64,000 nucleotides of DNA, taken from positions 9,977-73,976 of the forward strand of contig NZ_JAGGQW010000054.1 of assembly GCF_018613065.1 (NCBI RefSeq), given 5' to 3'. The notes beneath the pieces are model-generated. The model did no database searches, was not told where the DNA came from, and saw only the letters and a program-made list of their open reading frames with translations. This document shows, piece by piece, positions 24,736 to 33,066 of this stretch (the first letter of the stretch is position 1; every line of letters starts with the position of its first letter). The stretch is from Bacillus sp. ISL-7. GTDB lineage: Bacteria; Bacillota; Bacilli; Bacillales_B; DSM-18226. The translations under genes and the position numbers were made by a program.

Positions 24736-25917
24736 ATGCTCACAGGAGATGCAGCATTTATCAAAAAAATGAACAAGTCTTTAATCTTAAGTAAAATTGT
24801 TGAGCATAAAATGATATCTAGAGCAGAGCTTGCAAAAATTACAGGATTAAATAAAGCAACGATCTCTGTACAGGTATCAGATTTATTGGACAAAGAATTA
24901 ATTATTGAAACACAACAGGAACACAAAAGTTTGGGGAGAAGGCCAATCATGCTCTCAGTTAACCGAGAGGCAGGTTTTGCCCTGGGAATTGACCTAGATA
25001 AAAATTCAATTACTTTTACCATATCAGATTTAATTGGTACTTCTATTCAGACAGATATAATTGAAATGCAAGTATCTGAATATGATGTCATTCTTAAGTT
25101 ATTAATAGAACAGATTACTTCTTATAAATTTAAATCCTCCCATACTCGTTACGGTCTTGTTGGTATTACCATTGGAATACATGGAATTGTGAATAAAGAT
25201 GAAATAATTGATTTTGTCCCTCAACACGGTTGGCGAAACAAAACCTTAAAAAAAGACTTAGAAAATGAAATAGGAGTCAATGTTTACATCGAAAATAATG
25301 CCAACTTATGCTCCATTGCAGAAAAAGTGTATAAACACCACCAAAGTAACAACCTATTATCTGTCAGTTTGTATTCTGGAATTGGTCTTGGATTTATTAT
25401 CAATGGCGGATTATTCAAAGGATTCCACGGTTACGCAGGTGAGATTGGGCATATGATTGTCGTTCCAAATGGACTCCCCTGCCGTTGCGGAAATTTGGGA
25501 TGCTGGGAACAATACGCTTCCGAATTGAGTTTTATTACCCAATTTGCTGAAAATCAAAAAGGAATAGCTTTCAACCTTGAAGATTTTCAAAATCGGATCA
25601 ATGAACATGACCCTGTTTTCCTAAAAGAGATAGATCGATTTATTATGTATCTTTCTATTGGATTAAATAATTTAATTAACCTTTATAATCCTGAAATCTT
25701 AGTGGTAAATAGTGAAATCCTTCGTTTATATCCTAATGCAGCTGAAGAAATTAAAGCCCATCTCTCTTCTTCTATTAGCCATTATTCGGAATTGTTGATC
25801 TCAGAATTTGGAAAAAGGGCATGTATCATGGGTGCTTGTGCTTTGACCATTCAAAACTTTTTAGGGGTTTCAGAGCTTTGTTTAACTTTGTGTGAGGAGA
25901 ACTTTCTCGATAAATAG
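24736..25917 (+). CDS. ROK-family transcriptional repressor (XylR-like), copy 1
   Basis: The N-terminal winged helix (SRAELAKITGLNKATISVQVSDLL, residues about 28-51) is followed by a ROK sugar-kinase-like domain with SLYSGIGLGFIINGGLF and GYAGEIGHMIVVPNG, then the zinc motif CRCGNLGCWE. The layout and 393-aa length are those of XylR/NagC-type repressors. AAGGAGG precedes the ATG. It is divergent from the LarA-like operon, with a XylR-like palindrome between. A paralogue at 34730 shares most of its N-terminal sequence, so both may recognise the same operators. The effector is probably a hexuronate intermediate (inference). Confidence 0.88.
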   Translation: MLTGDAAFIKKMNKSLILSKIVEHKMISRAELAKITGLNKATISVQVSDLLDKELIIETQQEHKSLGRRPIMLSVNREAGFALGIDLDKNSITFTISDLIGTSIQTDIIEMQVSEYDVILKLLIEQITSYKFKSSHTRYGLVGITIGIHGIVNKDEIIDFVPQHGWRNKTLKKDLENEIGVNVYIENNANLCSIAEKVYKHHQSNNLLSVSLYSGIGLGFIINGGLFKGFHGYAGEIGHMIVVPNGLPCRCGNLGCWEQYASELSFITQFAENQKGIAFNLEDFQNRINEHDPVFLKEIDRFIMYLSIGLNNLINLYNPEILVVNSEILRLYPNAAEEIKAHLSSSISHYSELLISEFGKRACIMGACALTIQNFLGVSELCLTLCEENFLDK

Positions 25918-25938
25918 AATAAGCAAAAAGTAACTATA

Positions 25939-25964
25939 AGCCTTCATTCCAGAGGGCTTTTTCT
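25939..25964 (+). terminator. Terminator of ROK1
   Basis: AGCCT pairs with AGGGCT across a short loop and is followed by TTTTTCTTTTT just after the ROK1 stop. Confidence 0.6.
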
Positions 25965-26144
25965 TTTTCATTTGGAATGATGAAATAGCGAGAAAATCAG
26001 CGTAATTATAAGAAAAAAGATGATGTGAACACTTTCATAACCAATGTTCCCGTTTTCATCGCGTTTGTTTCCGTTTTCAGTGAGTTTGTTTAAATTTTGA
26101 TAATTAATGATAATAAGAGTATCAAATTACTAGGAGGAATTGTA
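25965..26144. other. Intergenic with two 21-bp repeat units
   Basis: Apart from CCGTTTTC...TTTGTTT repeats at 26050-26091 and a TGATAAT-rich stretch at 26098-26125 recalling a degenerate Fur box, nothing is recognised here. Confidence 0.35.
26050..26091 (+). repeat. Two tandem 21-bp units
   Basis: Units at 26050-26070 and 26071-26091 both begin CCGTTTTCA and end GTTTGTTT and agree at most positions. A period of 21 (seven codons) matches that of the unrelated array at 61920. Confidence 0.55.
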
Positions 26145-26246
26145 ATGAAATATCTAATTAATTTACTAGTTAAACAAATTGAAAAACATGGTGAATACAT
26201 TCCATTTCATCTATCTGAACCTATCAGAACCAATTCACGTAAATAA
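26145..26246 (+). CDS. Putative 33-aa peptide
   Basis: The ORF has a near-perfect AGGAGG 6-7 nt before its ATG and ends inside the rising arm of a terminator, so it forms a compact transcription unit. The product starts MKYLINLLVKQIEKHGEYIP and ends PIRTNSRK; it looks like a short amphipathic helix with a basic tail. I do not recognise it. A TGATAAT-rich region upstream hints at a Fur-like site, but spacing is off. Confidence 0.5.
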   Translation: MKYLINLLVKQIEKHGEYIPFHLSEPIRTNSRK

Positions 26247-26268
26247 AATGTGATTTGGTTTTTTTTTG
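26228..26268 (+). terminator. Terminator of the 33-aa ORF
   Basis: AACCAATTCAC pairs with GTGATTTGGTT (10 of 11) and a run of T follows. It overlaps the end of the ORF. Confidence 0.65.
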
Positions 26269-26357
26269 CTTGTAAACTTGGCTGTTGAGTTCCGCTCCAA
26301 TCAACTTGGCTATAAAATCAACAATGTCCTATAACACAGCCTTTAAAAAAAAAGAAA

Positions 26358-26384
26358 GTGCCTGACACCATAGTGCCTGACACC
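26358..26384. repeat. Two GTGCCTGACACC elements
   Basis: GTGCCTGACACC occurs at 26358-26369 and again at 26373-26384. On the minus strand a long T-run follows them, after the TIM-barrel gene, so they may act in its termination. Related cores occur at 49387-49399 and 53549-53562. Confidence 0.6.
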
Positions 26385-26420
26385 CAATTTACTTCATATC
26401 TTTTTACGGTCATTTTAATC

Positions 26421-27281
26421 TTAAAACCATTCGCCAAATCCTAGTTTTCTCAGGTGATTAGCTGAAATTTCTAGACATTCAAATGGATCGCGACCATACG
26501 TATCATCTTGTTCTACCAAGAAATATTGTGCACCGCTTTCAAGACCGGCTTCAGTAATCGCTTTGATATCAAGGTTTCCTTCACCGAGTTCTGCAAATTC
26601 AATCGTATTCGTGAATTTGTCAAAGAATTTAGCCATATCTTTGAAGTCAACTTCACTTAAATCCATTTGTCCAATTCGATAATCCTTCAAATGTAAGAGT
26701 GAAATACGACCTGTATATTCCTTAACAAACTCCACAGGATTTTCGCCTGCTCTTTGAATCCAGTGAACATCTAATTCAAATCCAAGCTTAGTGGTGTTAT
26801 TTTTAATAATGTCTAACAAATATTCACCATCATATTTTTGAAATTCTAAATGATGAGTATGGTAATACAATTCAATTCCATGCTCAGCTAATCTGTGAGC
26901 CATTACTTCTGCCTTTTCAATAAATTCCATGATTTTATCTTTATGGCCCATACATGTTAACGGAAGCATACCAATACGTAAGAAATTACAATCAAGTGTC
27001 TTACAATCATTAACTATTTTTTCAAAATCACTTGTCAATGTTTCGCCAGGCATTCCAGGCAACATTGGCTCTACAGCGGCAGAAAGAGCCGCAATCTTGA
27101 TATCAAAATCTACACTCGCCCTTTTTAATTCCGCTACGTTTTCTGGAGTCATAGGTATTTGAGATACTTCAACAGCGTGATATCCAAGCTCACTAACTTT
27201 TCTCATTGTTTCATAAGCACCTAGTTCTTCCACTTTGCCTTTAAGCATCATCATTTGTACCCCGATTTTACCTTTTTTCAT
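26421..27281 (-). CDS. Sugar isomerase/epimerase-fold protein (AP endonuclease 2-like TIM barrel), copy 2
   Basis: This 286-aa xylose-isomerase-like barrel contains ELGYHAVEVSQ, LRIGMLPL, YYHTHHLEF, GFELDVHWIQRAGENP, LLHLKDYRIG and ELGEGNLD; the Glu, His and Asp residues in these would bind a divalent metal. This superfamily includes sugar epimerases, inosose dehydratase and enzymes acting on 3-keto-glycosides. It begins 2 nt after the Gfo/Idh/MocA stop, so the pair is coupled. I infer a joint role in oxidising and rearranging a sugar or glycoside; the substrate is unknown. Confidence 0.75.
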   Translation of the reverse strand: MKKGKIGVQMMMLKGKVEELGAYETMRKVSELGYHAVEVSQIPMTPENVAELKRASVDFDIKIAALSAAVEPMLPGMPGETLTSDFEKIVNDCKTLDCNFLRIGMLPLTCMGHKDKIMEFIEKAEVMAHRLAEHGIELYYHTHHLEFQKYDGEYLLDIIKNNTTKLGFELDVHWIQRAGENPVEFVKEYTGRISLLHLKDYRIGQMDLSEVDFKDMAKFFDKFTNTIEFAELGEGNLDIKAITEAGLESGAQYFLVEQDDTYGRDPFECLEISANHLRKLGFGEWF

Positions 27282-27283
27282 GG

Positions 27284-28288
27284 TTATCCCTCCATCTTAA
27301 TACTTTGTTTTGTCTCTGAAGAAAGTCGAATGGCATCAATCATTTGAATAGATACGACCGCATCCTTTGCATGAACATAATCATGAGTACCCTGTAAAAT
27401 ACAGTTATAGAATTGATTGATCGTTTTCGCATGGCTGGCACCATAATAGAATTTTGAGCCAGGCAGCTTAGCATCTTCTACCAATTCTTCCTTTTTTCCC
27501 TCTTCATTTATTCTTGTGAGAATGCTGTCTTTAATGATGAATTTACCCTTTTCAAGATATACTTCAAGCTCTACACTGGAGTTCTCTGGATTGGCATTGG
27601 TTGAAAAAAATAATCCTCTTGCACCGTTTTCGAAGAGTATATGTGCGGAAGCAGTATCTTCCACTTCAATCCCGTAATCCAATAATTGGTCCACTGAACC
27701 TCTTATTGATTCTATTTTTCCGCCGACTAGCTGGATTAAATCCAGTGTATGAAGGGATTGATTGATCATGGAACCGCCCCCGGCATACGCCATTTTTCCA
27801 CGCCAAGGTTTCACATCATAATAAGCTTTTGGTCTATACCAAGCCACCAATCCTTTAACTCCTGTGACCTTGCCATATTCGCCGCCTTTGACAATCTCCA
27901 TAAGCATTTCAAACGACTCATTATAACGGTTTTGTAAACACACACCGATTTTAACATCACGGTGATCTTCCTCTAGTTTTACGAGTGCCTGTCCCTCTTC
28001 CGTGTTCAAGCCCAACGGCTTTTCTTGAAAAACATGAACACCCTTTTCTACACAAGCTTTTGTTATAGGATAGTGTAGATAGTGAGGCAGGCAATTATGG
28101 ACAACATCAAGGTTTTCTTTTTCAAGCATCTCGTGATAATCTCGATAAAAATTTACCCCAGGTACGTTATCTTTTAATGATTCATCAAGATCACAAACTG
28201 CGACTAACTCAGCATTTGGGTTCGCTTGTATAGCTGGAATATGAATTTTTGAAATATCTCCAAGCCCTATTACTGCTACTTTTAGCAT
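27284..28288 (-). CDS. Gfo/Idh/MocA oxidoreductase, copy 2
   Basis: This 334-aa protein has an N-terminal Rossmann domain (VAVIGLGDISKIH), the catalytic-Lys motif EKPLGLNTEEG near residues 94-104 and the C-terminal GGGSMINQSLHTLDLIQLVGG. The usual D-x-G-x-H pattern is altered to N-Q-S-L-H, leaving the His in place. Family members oxidise or reduce sugar hydroxyls with tightly used NAD(P). It is coupled to the TIM-barrel gene at 26421 and separated from the upstream pair by a hairpin. Homologues work on myo-inositol, 3-keto-glycosides and similar; the substrate here is unknown. Confidence 0.8.
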   Translation of the reverse strand: MLKVAVIGLGDISKIHIPAIQANPNAELVAVCDLDESLKDNVPGVNFYRDYHEMLEKENLDVVHNCLPHYLHYPITKACVEKGVHVFQEKPLGLNTEEGQALVKLEEDHRDVKIGVCLQNRYNESFEMLMEIVKGGEYGKVTGVKGLVAWYRPKAYYDVKPWRGKMAYAGGGSMINQSLHTLDLIQLVGGKIESIRGSVDQLLDYGIEVEDTASAHILFENGARGLFFSTNANPENSSVELEVYLEKGKFIIKDSILTRINEEGKKEELVEDAKLPGSKFYYGASHAKTINQFYNCILQGTHDYVHAKDAVVSIQMIDAIRLSSETKQSIKMEG

Positions 28289-28306
28289 GAGCTTCTCCCC
28301 TTTTTT

Positions 28307-28345
28307 GAAACGAACTCAAAGCTGTATTAGCGATGAGTTCGTTTC
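28307..28345 (-). other. Intercistronic hairpin
   Basis: GAAACGAACTC and GAGTTCGTTTC are perfect 11-bp arms with a 17-nt loop, between the two Gfo/Idh/MocA genes. On the minus strand A residues, not T, follow, so it is not a typical terminator. It may protect or process mRNA. Confidence 0.5.
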
Positions 28346-28355
28346 ATGTGTTTGA

Positions 28356-29516
28356 TTACTTTCTAACCGGATATTTACCTTCTTCTGCAATCCGTTTATT
28401 TAATTCTTCTAGGAATAAATCTTCATCAAATGGTATTTCCACTTCCTTGCCTAACCAGGCTGACAGGTGCATAGCATTTGCAAGTCTAACACCATTAATG
28501 CCGTCGCTGCCAGGTGCTAATAATGGAGTACCTTCTACAATCGCAGAAGCAAAGTCATCTAATACAGCAATGTGCTGTTCGCCCCAAACATTGCCAAAAT
28601 CAAGTACTTCCTCAGTGAAAATATCACCTGCACCGCCGCCCATAAACAGCTTCATAACATCTGACATATCCATGGAATTGCTCATTTCATTTTCAGATTT
28701 CTTCAGGCGCTTGATGGTTACTTTCTTACTATCGTCTACCACAATTTTTCCTTTATCGCCCAGGATTTCTAGACGGTCAGTCCCCACTACATCGTGTGTA
28801 CGAGTTACAAATACACCAGTAGCACCATTTCCATAATCAAATACTGCTGTCACATCGTCTTCAACAACAATATCTCTTTGAGAGCCAAAGTTTACTTTTG
28901 CATAAACCTTTTTCGGCATGCCGCAAATCCATTGAAGCAAGTCAATTTGGTGTGGCGCTTGGTTTACAAGGACACCTCCGCCTTCTCCGCCCCAAGTTGC
29001 TCTCCATTCACTTTGATTGTAGTACCCTTGAGGTCTCCACCAAGTAGTAATAATCCAGTTGGTACTGCGAATGCTGCCAATCTCACCATTATCAATAATT
29101 TCTTTTACTTTTTTATAAAGTGGATTTGTACGCTGGTTAAAGAAGATGGCAAACTTAACTTCAGGCTTTGTTGCTGCAAAGTCGTTTAACTCTTTAACTT
29201 GTTTTGTATAAACACCAGCTGGTTTTTCCACTAATGCATGGAGGTTTCGTTTTAGTGCTTCGATTCCCATTTCAGGATGGAGATAATGCGGAACAGTTGT
29301 AACGACCGAATTAACGTCACCGCTTTCCATCATATCGATATAATTGTCGTAGAAAGGAACACCAGGATACTTCTCTTGCGCTACTTGTTTTTTAGCAGGA
29401 TCATTATCACAAATCGCACCAATCACCATGTTTTTAACTTTGCCTTCAGAAATGAAATTAGCGTACATACCGCCTTCGGCACCTAAACCAATAATCCCTA
29501 ATCTAACTTGTTCCAT
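28356..29516 (-). CDS. Gfo/Idh/MocA oxidoreductase, copy 1
   Basis: This 386-aa protein has the Rossmann motif GIIGLGAEGGMYA, EKPAGVYTKQVKEL with the conserved Lys, TWWRPQGYYNQSEWRATWGGEGGGVLVNQAPHQIDLLQW as the C-terminal substrate region (broken here only for description) and a Met/Gly-rich insertion (residues about 290-320). It differs clearly from its neighbour at 27284, so this is a two-enzyme system rather than a recent duplication. It starts 2 nt after the stop of the TIM-barrel gene at 29519. A sugar or glycoside dehydrogenase role is likely; the substrate is not evident. Confidence 0.8.
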   Translation of the reverse strand: MEQVRLGIIGLGAEGGMYANFISEGKVKNMVIGAICDNDPAKKQVAQEKYPGVPFYDNYIDMMESGDVNSVVTTVPHYLHPEMGIEALKRNLHALVEKPAGVYTKQVKELNDFAATKPEVKFAIFFNQRTNPLYKKVKEIIDNGEIGSIRSTNWIITTWWRPQGYYNQSEWRATWGGEGGGVLVNQAPHQIDLLQWICGMPKKVYAKVNFGSQRDIVVEDDVTAVFDYGNGATGVFVTRTHDVVGTDRLEILGDKGKIVVDDSKKVTIKRLKKSENEMSNSMDMSDVMKLFMGGGAGDIFTEEVLDFGNVWGEQHIAVLDDFASAIVEGTPLLAPGSDGINGVRLANAMHLSAWLGKEVEIPFDEDLFLEELNKRIAEEGKYPVRK

Positions 29517-29518
29517 TA

Positions 29519-30406
29519 TTACTTCTCCTCGCTTTCAATTGTTTTAAGAATTTCTAAAAGTGCTTCATATTGAAGCTTGTAGCCGCCGGCACCATCCAGC
29601 CCCTTGTTGTCTTTTATAATCTTAGTTGCATCCTCAAGTTCTAAATCCTTTAGTGAATCAAAGAGAACGAGGTGTGGCTCAAGAGTTAAAAAGCCTTTGT
29701 AGCCGCTCTTAATAAATTGAGCTAATAGCTCAGGTATTTTACCTTCGCCAGTTCCACAGACAACGTTTTGACTATCTGATGTTACAGCATCCTTAATGTG
29801 TATATAAACAATCTCATCTTTTAAGAGATCGTAACACTCTTGTGTGTCCTCACCGCACTGTACGAAATTAGCAAAGTCAAAAATCCCTTTAAAGTTAGGA
29901 GAATCTACTTCTGTTAAAATCTCATGACAGCGTCTCGCGATATCACCAAAGATATCCTTTTCATTTTCATGCAGCAAAATCACATCGTATTTTTCTGCAA
30001 TGGCCGCATATTCCTTAAGCTTACTAACGACTTCCTCACGGTATTGGTCGGCATTGTCGCCCTTAGGAATATAAAAGCTAAATATACGGATATATTGACA
30101 ATTTAATAGGTTGGAAATTTGACAAAGCGTGTCCAACATGATCTTTTGATTGGCAAATCCATCTTCATCGTTAATGAACACCTTGCCAATAGGCGACCCT
30201 ATTGAAGAAACACCGATACCTGCCTTTTGAAGCCGTGGTTGTACATTTTCTTTAATCTCATCAACAGTATAATCACCAATATTTTTCCCATCAATACCGC
30301 GTAAAGAAAGATAATGCATACCAAGATTTGAGACAACTTCAAGCTGAGTATCAAAATCAGAAGAGATTTCATCTGAAAAGCCTGAGATCATTAAGTCTTT
30401 ATTCAT
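29519..30406 (-). CDS. Sugar isomerase/epimerase-fold protein (TIM barrel), copy 1
   Basis: This 295-aa barrel has GFSDEISSDFDTQLE, YIRIFSFYIPKGD, LLHENEKDIFGD, GIFDFANFVQCGED, YIHIKDAV, GTGEGKIPELL and LTLEPHL. The Glu-Asp-His-Glu set fits a metal-dependent isomerase/epimerase of the xylose-isomerase-like superfamily. Its ATG directly follows the AraC stop and it is tightly linked to a Gfo/Idh/MocA gene. The E. coli ycj cluster pairs similar proteins (YcjR with YcjS/YcjQ) to epimerise glycosides through 3-keto intermediates; this is an analogy, not proof. Confidence 0.75.
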   Translation of the reverse strand: MNKDLMISGFSDEISSDFDTQLEVVSNLGMHYLSLRGIDGKNIGDYTVDEIKENVQPRLQKAGIGVSSIGSPIGKVFINDEDGFANQKIMLDTLCQISNLLNCQYIRIFSFYIPKGDNADQYREEVVSKLKEYAAIAEKYDVILLHENEKDIFGDIARRCHEILTEVDSPNFKGIFDFANFVQCGEDTQECYDLLKDEIVYIHIKDAVTSDSQNVVCGTGEGKIPELLAQFIKSGYKGFLTLEPHLVLFDSLKDLELEDATKIIKDNKGLDGAGGYKLQYEALLEILKTIESEEK

Positions 30407-31342
30407 TTAGGACTGTTCCCCCTTTTTCACAGTAATGTTGCTAGTAATTTTATTTTTACGATAACGTGACGGTGTGGTGCCCACCTTCTCCTTAAAATAC
30501 CGACTAAAATGGGCCACACTCTCAAAGCCAGTTACCCGTGACACCTCTGTTAGCGTTCGATCAGGCTCCATTTCCAACAAATATTTCACCTGATTGAGCC
30601 GGCATCCCATCACATATTCCATTACCGTAAAGCCAGTGACTTCCTTAAACACATGCGAAGCATAATACTTACTCAGATTCAACTCTGCAGCCACTCGATC
30701 TAAACTTATTTTTTCGCTATAGTGTTCATTAATCCAAGACGCAATGGCCTCTGCATGATGTTCCTTTTCAGTCTTTTTACTTGTTACTTGAGATAACTCT
30801 TTTTGACTCATTTTAAAAATTCCTATCAATAATTGAACTAACTCAAGTTTCACTTCGGCTTCTAATAGTTCATTTTTCTTACCGGTTCGTTGCATTTCTT
30901 CATTAATCTGTTCCAACGATGCGGCGATTTCCTTTATCCGTCCATCAACAAATTGTCCCGCTTCATCATATCGTGTTCGCAGCAAACAATTGTTAAGTTT
31001 TTTAAAAGGATCTAACAAATTTGGGATTCCAAGAGCTGTCAATAACTCTTGCAGCCACGTAGGTGAAAAATGAAGCATACTCCTTGTATATGTGCTGCCG
31101 GTCCTCGGGTTCGGTTTATGCAATGTCATACCATCCAAAAGAATGATATCACCAGGCTGTAATTCATAAATCCTATTATTAATTAAATACTTACAATCAC
31201 CCGAATGAAAAAAATAGATCTCATATTCTTGATGTGAGTGAAAATTAAATATGTTGGACTCCATACCTTGTGCTCGGTAGAATGCGTTTATCCATTCATC
31301 CATTATTTTCTTTTGGTTCGGAGATGTATTCCACTCATCCAT
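30407..31342 (-). CDS. AraC-family transcriptional regulator
   Basis: An N-terminal cupin-type sensor (FNFHSHQEYEIYFFHSGDCKYLI) is joined to a C-terminal AraC domain with two helix-turn-helices (EKISLDRVAAELNLSKYYAS and RTLTEVSRVTGFESVAHFSR). The ATG at 31342 with AGGGTG upstream gives 311 aa; earlier in-frame codons lack a ribosome binding site. Its stop is immediately followed by the TIM-barrel ATG, so it heads and probably activates its own operon. A perfect palindrome lies 26 nt upstream. The effector is likely a sugar or glycoside. Confidence 0.85.
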   Translation of the reverse strand: MDEWNTSPNQKKIMDEWINAFYRAQGMESNIFNFHSHQEYEIYFFHSGDCKYLINNRIYELQPGDIILLDGMTLHKPNPRTGSTYTRSMLHFSPTWLQELLTALGIPNLLDPFKKLNNCLLRTRYDEAGQFVDGRIKEIAASLEQINEEMQRTGKKNELLEAEVKLELVQLLIGIFKMSQKELSQVTSKKTEKEHHAEAIASWINEHYSEKISLDRVAAELNLSKYYASHVFKEVTGFTVMEYVMGCRLNQVKYLLEMEPDRTLTEVSRVTGFESVAHFSRYFKEKVGTTPSRYRKNKITSNITVKKGEQS

Positions 31343-31367
31343 TACTCTCACACCCTTATAGGTAAGC

Positions 31368-31389
31368 GTTAACAAATTAATTTGTTAAC
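31368..31389. promoter_or_regulatory. Perfect 22-bp palindrome before the AraC operon
   Basis: GTTAACAAATT and its complement meet without a spacer. It uses the same AACAAATTAA half-site as the ROK-type operators but in the opposite arrangement. It may bind one of the ROK repressors or AraC itself. Confidence 0.5.
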
Positions 31390-31512
31390 TGAACATACTA
31401 TTATTATATTGCACTTAGAAACCAAAATCATTCTCTAAAACTGCTTAAAAAATAGTTGGTTTTTGACTCACGTTGCTTTTTCATAATGAATTTTAGACAA
31501 CCGACTATAAAA

Positions 31513-31557
31513 AAAAGAGACAAAACCAGCCCCTGTTGAGCTAGTTTTGTCTCTTTT
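31513..31557 (-). terminator. Terminator of uxaC-gnd
   Basis: AAAAGAGACAAAACCAGC and GCTAGTTTTGTCTCTTTT form a long stem just after the gnd stop, with A/T-rich flanks on both sides. Confidence 0.75.
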
Positions 31558-31580
31558 GAAAGTGGTCCAAATCAAACTGC

Positions 31581-32993
31581 TTATTCCATCCAGTGTGTAT
31601 GGAATACTCCTTCTTTATCAACACGTTGATAGGTGTGAGCACCAAAGTAATCACGTTGTGCTTGTAACAGATTAGCTGGTAAAGTTTCTGTACGGTAGCT
31701 GTCATAATAGGCAATCGCGCTAGCGAATGACGGTACAGGAATACCACGCTCAATTGCCACAGCAAGTACTTGACGTAATGGCTGTTGATAGTTTTCAACA
31801 ATTTCTTTGAAGTATGGATCTAACAATAAGTTTCTTAATTCAGGGTCGCGATCATACGCATCTTTAATCTTTTGTAAGAATTGTGCACGAATGATACAGC
31901 CTCCGCGGAAAATCATCGCGATATTACCGTATTGAAGATTCCAATCGTATTCTTCAGAGGCAGCACGCATTTGTGCAAAACCTTGTGCATAAGAAACAAT
32001 TTTACTCATATATAATGCTTTACGAACTGCTTCGATTAATTCTTCTTTATTGCCTTCAAACGCCTTAACTTCTGGTCCATTAAGAACCTGACTTGCCTTA
32101 ACACGCTCATCCTTCATTGCTGAAATAAAGCGGGCAAATACAGATTCAGTGATAATTGGAAGTGGAACACCTAAGTCTAAAGCATTTTGGCTTGTCCATT
32201 TACCAGTACCCTTTTGACCAGCTGTATCGAGGATTAAGTCAACCATTGGTTTACCAGTTTCTTCATCCACTTTTGTAAAGATATCAGCCGTAATTTCAAT
32301 CAAATAGCTGTCTAATTCGCCTTTATTCCATTCAGCAAAGACCTTATGAAGCTCTTTTGCATCTAAACCAAGGACATTTTTCAAAATAAAATAAGCTTCA
32401 CAGATTAACTGCATATCTCCATATTCAATTCCGTTATGAACCATTTTCACATAGTGACCAGCACCATTTGGACCAATATACGTACAGCAAGGATCGCCCT
32501 CTACTTTTGCAGAAATGGCTTCTAAGATTGGTTTAACAAGGTTATAAGCCTCTTCTTTACCGCCTGGCATGATAGAAGGACCTTTTAATGCGCCTTCTTC
32601 TCCACCTGAAACGCCAGTTCCGATGAAATGGAATCCTGCTGTCTGTAGTTCCTTATTACGTCTGATTGTATCTTGGAAGAATGTATTCCCACCATCAATT
32701 AGAATATCGCCTTCTTCAAGAAATGGCTTTAAAGAGTCGATGGTTGCATCTGTTGCAGTACCAGCTTTAACCATTAATAAAATTTTGCGAGGCTTTTCTA
32801 AAGAATTAACGAATTCTTCAACAGTACGTGCACCTTCAAAGTTTTTTCCCTCTGCTTCATTCTTTAAAAACTCTTCTGTTTTATCGTATGAACGATTAAA
32901 TACAGCGACAGAATAACCACGGCTTTCGATATTTAGGGCAAGGTTTTTACCCATAACAGCTAAACCAACTACACCAATTTGTTGTTTAGACAT
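31581..32993 (-). CDS. gnd: 6-phosphogluconate dehydrogenase, decarboxylating
   Basis: This 470-aa enzyme oxidises 6-phosphogluconate to ribulose-5-phosphate and CO2. It has the dinucleotide loop [30 protein letters not shown], the active-site region [22 protein letters not shown] with catalytic Lys, and [16 protein letters not shown]. Length is standard. It follows uxaC by 73 nt on the same strand, with no terminator between and a strong one after it. Linkage to glucuronate isomerase rather than to zwf or a gnt operon suggests hexuronate carbon enters through 6-phosphogluconate. Confidence 0.95.
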   Translation of the reverse strand: MSKQQIGVVGLAVMGKNLALNIESRGYSVAVFNRSYDKTEEFLKNEAEGKNFEGARTVEEFVNSLEKPRKILLMVKAGTATDATIDSLKPFLEEGDILIDGGNTFFQDTIRRNKELQTAGFHFIGTGVSGGEEGALKGPSIMPGGKEEAYNLVKPILEAISAKVEGDPCCTYIGPNGAGHYVKMVHNGIEYGDMQLICEAYFILKNVLGLDAKELHKVFAEWNKGELDSYLIEITADIFTKVDEETGKPMVDLILDTAGQKGTGKWTSQNALDLGVPLPIITESVFARFISAMKDERVKASQVLNGPEVKAFEGNKEELIEAVRKALYMSKIVSYAQGFAQMRAASEEYDWNLQYGNIAMIFRGGCIIRAQFLQKIKDAYDRDPELRNLLLDPYFKEIVENYQQPLRQVLAVAIERGIPVPSFASAIAYYDSYRTETLPANLLQAQRDYFGAHTYQRVDKEGVFHTHWME

Positions 32994-33066
32994 ACTATCC
33001 CTCTTTCATTATTAATACTACTTAGATAACCATATTTCTTTCATTAATACAATTAAAAAGTGCTTT

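Noticed and set aside
26098..26125. Fur box upstream of the 33-aa ORF
   Set aside because: TGATAAT elements are present, but the 7-1-7 spacing of a Fur site is not met; kept only as a hint.
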